Shown piece by piece: positions 16,145-17,133 of a stretch of DNA of 17,133 bases; positions within the stretch are counted from its first letter, which is position 1; the number at the start of each line of letters is the position of its first letter. The notes under the pieces were generated by a model. It was given only the letters and a program-made list of their open reading frames with translations. It searched no databases and was not told the origin of the DNA. Origin of the DNA: an uncultured Clostridia bacterium (GTDB taxonomy: Bacteria; Bacillota; Clostridia; TANB77; CAG-508); assembly GCA_934149155.1 (NCBI GenBank), contig CAKPDZ010000031.1:1-17133 (forward strand). Direction: 5' to 3'. Both the position numbers and the translations under genes were made by a program.

Positions 16145-16153
16145 AATAAAATA

Positions 16154-16324
16154 ATGTCAGAGATAAAAGTTAATAATGGAAATATAGAAGACGCACTAAA
16201 AAGATTTAAAAGACAATGTGCAAGAAATGGGGTTCTTCAAGAAGTTCGCAAAAGAGAACATTATGAAAAACCAAGTGTAAAGAGAAAGAAAAAATCAGAG
16301 GCAGCAAGAAAAAGAAAATTTTAA
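16154..16324 (+). CDS. rpsU: 30S ribosomal protein S21 (bS21)
   Basis: The 56-residue, very basic protein reads MSEIKVNNGNIEDALKRFKR and then QCARNGVLQEVRKREHYEKP, followed by SVKRKKKSEAARKRKF. This matches S21 over its full length, including the ALKRFKRQ core, the REHYEKPS motif and the Arg/Lys-rich tail that contacts 16S rRNA. S21 sits on the 30S platform and assists initiation-site binding. The ATG follows the strong ggaaggagggg site by 9 nt. It has its own consensus promoter and terminator, so it is a single-gene unit. In several Firmicutes rpsU neighbours a GatB/YqeY gene; here a yfmF-like gene follows instead. Confidence 0.96.
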   Translation: MSEIKVNNGNIEDALKRFKRQCARNGVLQEVRKREHYEKPSVKRKKKSEAARKRKF

Positions 16325-16333
16325 TACATAAAA

Positions 16334-16360
16334 TTCCACAAGCAATTGTGGAGTTTTTTT
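16334..16360 (+). terminator. Rho-independent terminator of rpsU
   Basis: A 7-bp stem, tccacaa (16335-16341) and ttgtgga (16346-16352), has a GCAA tetraloop and runs into a seven-T tract (16354-16360). It starts 10 bp after the rpsU stop codon. Confidence 0.9.
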
Positions 16361-16391
16361 GTAGCAATAATGCTAAATTAAATAAAAAAAC

Positions 16392-16421
16392 TTGAATAAT
16401 TAGTTAAAAATATATTATACT
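16392..16421 (+). promoter_or_regulatory. Promoter of the yfmF-like gene
   Basis: TTGAAT (16392-16397), an 18-bp spacer and TATACT (16416-16421) predict a start near 16428. That is about 27 nt before the chosen ATG at 16455, with a ggaaagga ribosome-binding site between. Confidence 0.65.
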
Positions 16422-16454
16422 ATATATTAGCAAAAATGGAAAGGAATGATAAAA

Positions 16455-17133
16455 ATGCAATATAGAGAAAAAGAGATAAAAAAAGGAATAAAATTACATG
16501 AGATACAAACTAACAAATTTAAAACAAATTTAATAGCAGTATTTTTAACTATGCCAATTACTAGAGAAAATGTAACCAAAAATGCATTAATATCTGCAGT
16601 ATTAAGAAGAGGAAGCAAAAACATGCCAACACTAGCACAAATAAGTAAAGAAATGGAAGAAATGTATGGCGCAAGTTTTGATTGTGGAATAGACAAAACA
16701 GGTGATAACCATGTATTAAAATTTTATATAGAAACAATAAATGATAACTTTATTCCGCAAAAAGATGAGAATATGTTAAAAAAGGCTATAGAGAAAATAT
16801 TAGAAATAATATTCAATCCATTAGTAGAAAATAATGCTTTTAAACAAGAATATATAAATCAAGAAAAAGAAAATATAAAAAGGATTATAAATGGAAAAAC
16901 GGATAATAAGGCAAGATATGCATTTGATAGATGTCTTGAAGAAATGTATAAAAATAAACCTTATGGACTTTATAAATATGGATATATAGAAGATTTAGAA
17001 AAAATTACTGAAGAAAACTTATATGAATATTATAAAAAAGTAATTTCTGAATGTAAGATAGATATATTTGTTTCTGGAAATATTGATGAAGTAACTCAAA
17101 CAGTAGAAGAAAATGAAAATATTCAAAAATTAC
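16455..17133 (+). CDS. yfmF: M16-family protein, YfmF-like (EF-P modification-associated), 3' end outside window
   Basis: The first 226 codons are present and the frame runs off the window. The sequence (IKLHEIQTNKFKTNLIAVFL, then ITRENVTKNALISAVLRRGS and MEEMYGASFDCGIDKTGDNH) is typical of the inactive-subunit branch of M16 (insulinase-like) peptidases annotated YfmF, ymfF in B. subtilis. There it is linked with a YfmH partner to the 5-aminopentanol modification of elongation factor P. The zinc motif HxxEH of active M16 enzymes is absent where it would be expected, around the RRGS/MEEMYG region, as usual for YfmF. I chose ATG 16455 because the in-frame ATG at 16446 lies almost on the ggaaagga site. 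Its partner gene would be expected just outside the window. Confidence 0.87.
   Translation, partial: MQYREKEIKKGIKLHEIQTNKFKTNLIAVFLTMPITRENVTKNALISAVLRRGSKNMPTLAQISKEMEEMYGASFDCGIDKTGDNHVLKFYIETINDNFIPQKDENMLKKAIEKILEIIFNPLVENNAFKQEYINQEKENIKRIINGKTDNKARYAFDRCLEEMYKNKPYGLYKYGYIEDLEKITEENLYEYYKKVISECKIDIFVSGNIDEVTQTVEENENIQKL

Noticed and set aside
16427..16696. Minus-strand 89-aa open frame opposite the yfmF-like gene
   Set aside because: It is a complement shadow of a conserved plus-strand gene; no promoter or ribosome-binding site supports it.
1..17133. Absence of TGA stop codons, considered as a sign of a reassigned code
   Set aside because: All closed genes end in TAA or TAG, but tryptophan is encoded by TGG at conserved positions and no conserved gene contains in-frame TGA. 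The stop bias fits low G+C.

Overview
This is a strongly AT-rich window from a low-GC Firmicute, most likely an anaerobic member of the class Clostridia. The evidence is the gene content and order (rpoB-rpoC; gdpP-rplI-dnaB; tilS; ftsH; an anaerobic ribonucleotide reductase activase; a YfmF-type M16 protein), AGA/ATA/TTA-rich codon use, TTGACA/TATAAT promoters with G-rich Shine-Dalgarno sites, and a secreted dockerin/InlB_B-repeat protein of the kind found in gut Clostridia. Genus and species cannot be read from the sequence. Every closed gene ends in TAA or TAG.

Region 1 (1-4964) is the core RNA polymerase operon. It holds the 3' part of rpoB, with a very acidic C-terminal tail, then a 122-bp spacer that can fold into a two-tier hairpin, then complete rpoC. 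A bidirectional terminator separates rpoC from a convergent HD-domain phosphohydrolase gene (4971-5462, minus strand, TTG start).

Region 2 (5463-6076) is a 614-bp gene-free interval. It carries two different palindromic MITE-like elements side by side, then the gdpP promoter.

Region 3 (6077-12866) is a housekeeping block: gdpP (c-di-AMP phosphodiesterase), rplI, dnaB and tilS in one tightly spaced operon, then ftsH with its own promoter and terminator. It joins two clusters that I recall as separate in Bacillus subtilis, and there is no hpt between tilS and ftsH.

Region 4 (12901-15796) is a two-gene operon. The first gene encodes a large membrane-anchored extracellular protein with an InlB_B-type repeat and a C-terminal type I dockerin. 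It is followed 13 bp later by nrdG, with no nrdD in view.

Region 5 (15791-17133) begins with a long imperfect palindrome. Its core is a second, inverted copy of one of the MITE-like elements of region 2. Then comes rpsU (ribosomal protein S21), which the supplied open reading frames did not include, with a consensus promoter, a foldable leader and a terminator. The window ends in a truncated yfmF-like gene with its own promoter.

The conserved genes are ordinary. The points worth a second look are the structured rpoB-rpoC spacer, the two palindromic element families (one in two copies, one copy with a nested hairpin insertion), the dockerin surface protein paired with nrdG, and the rpsU leader.
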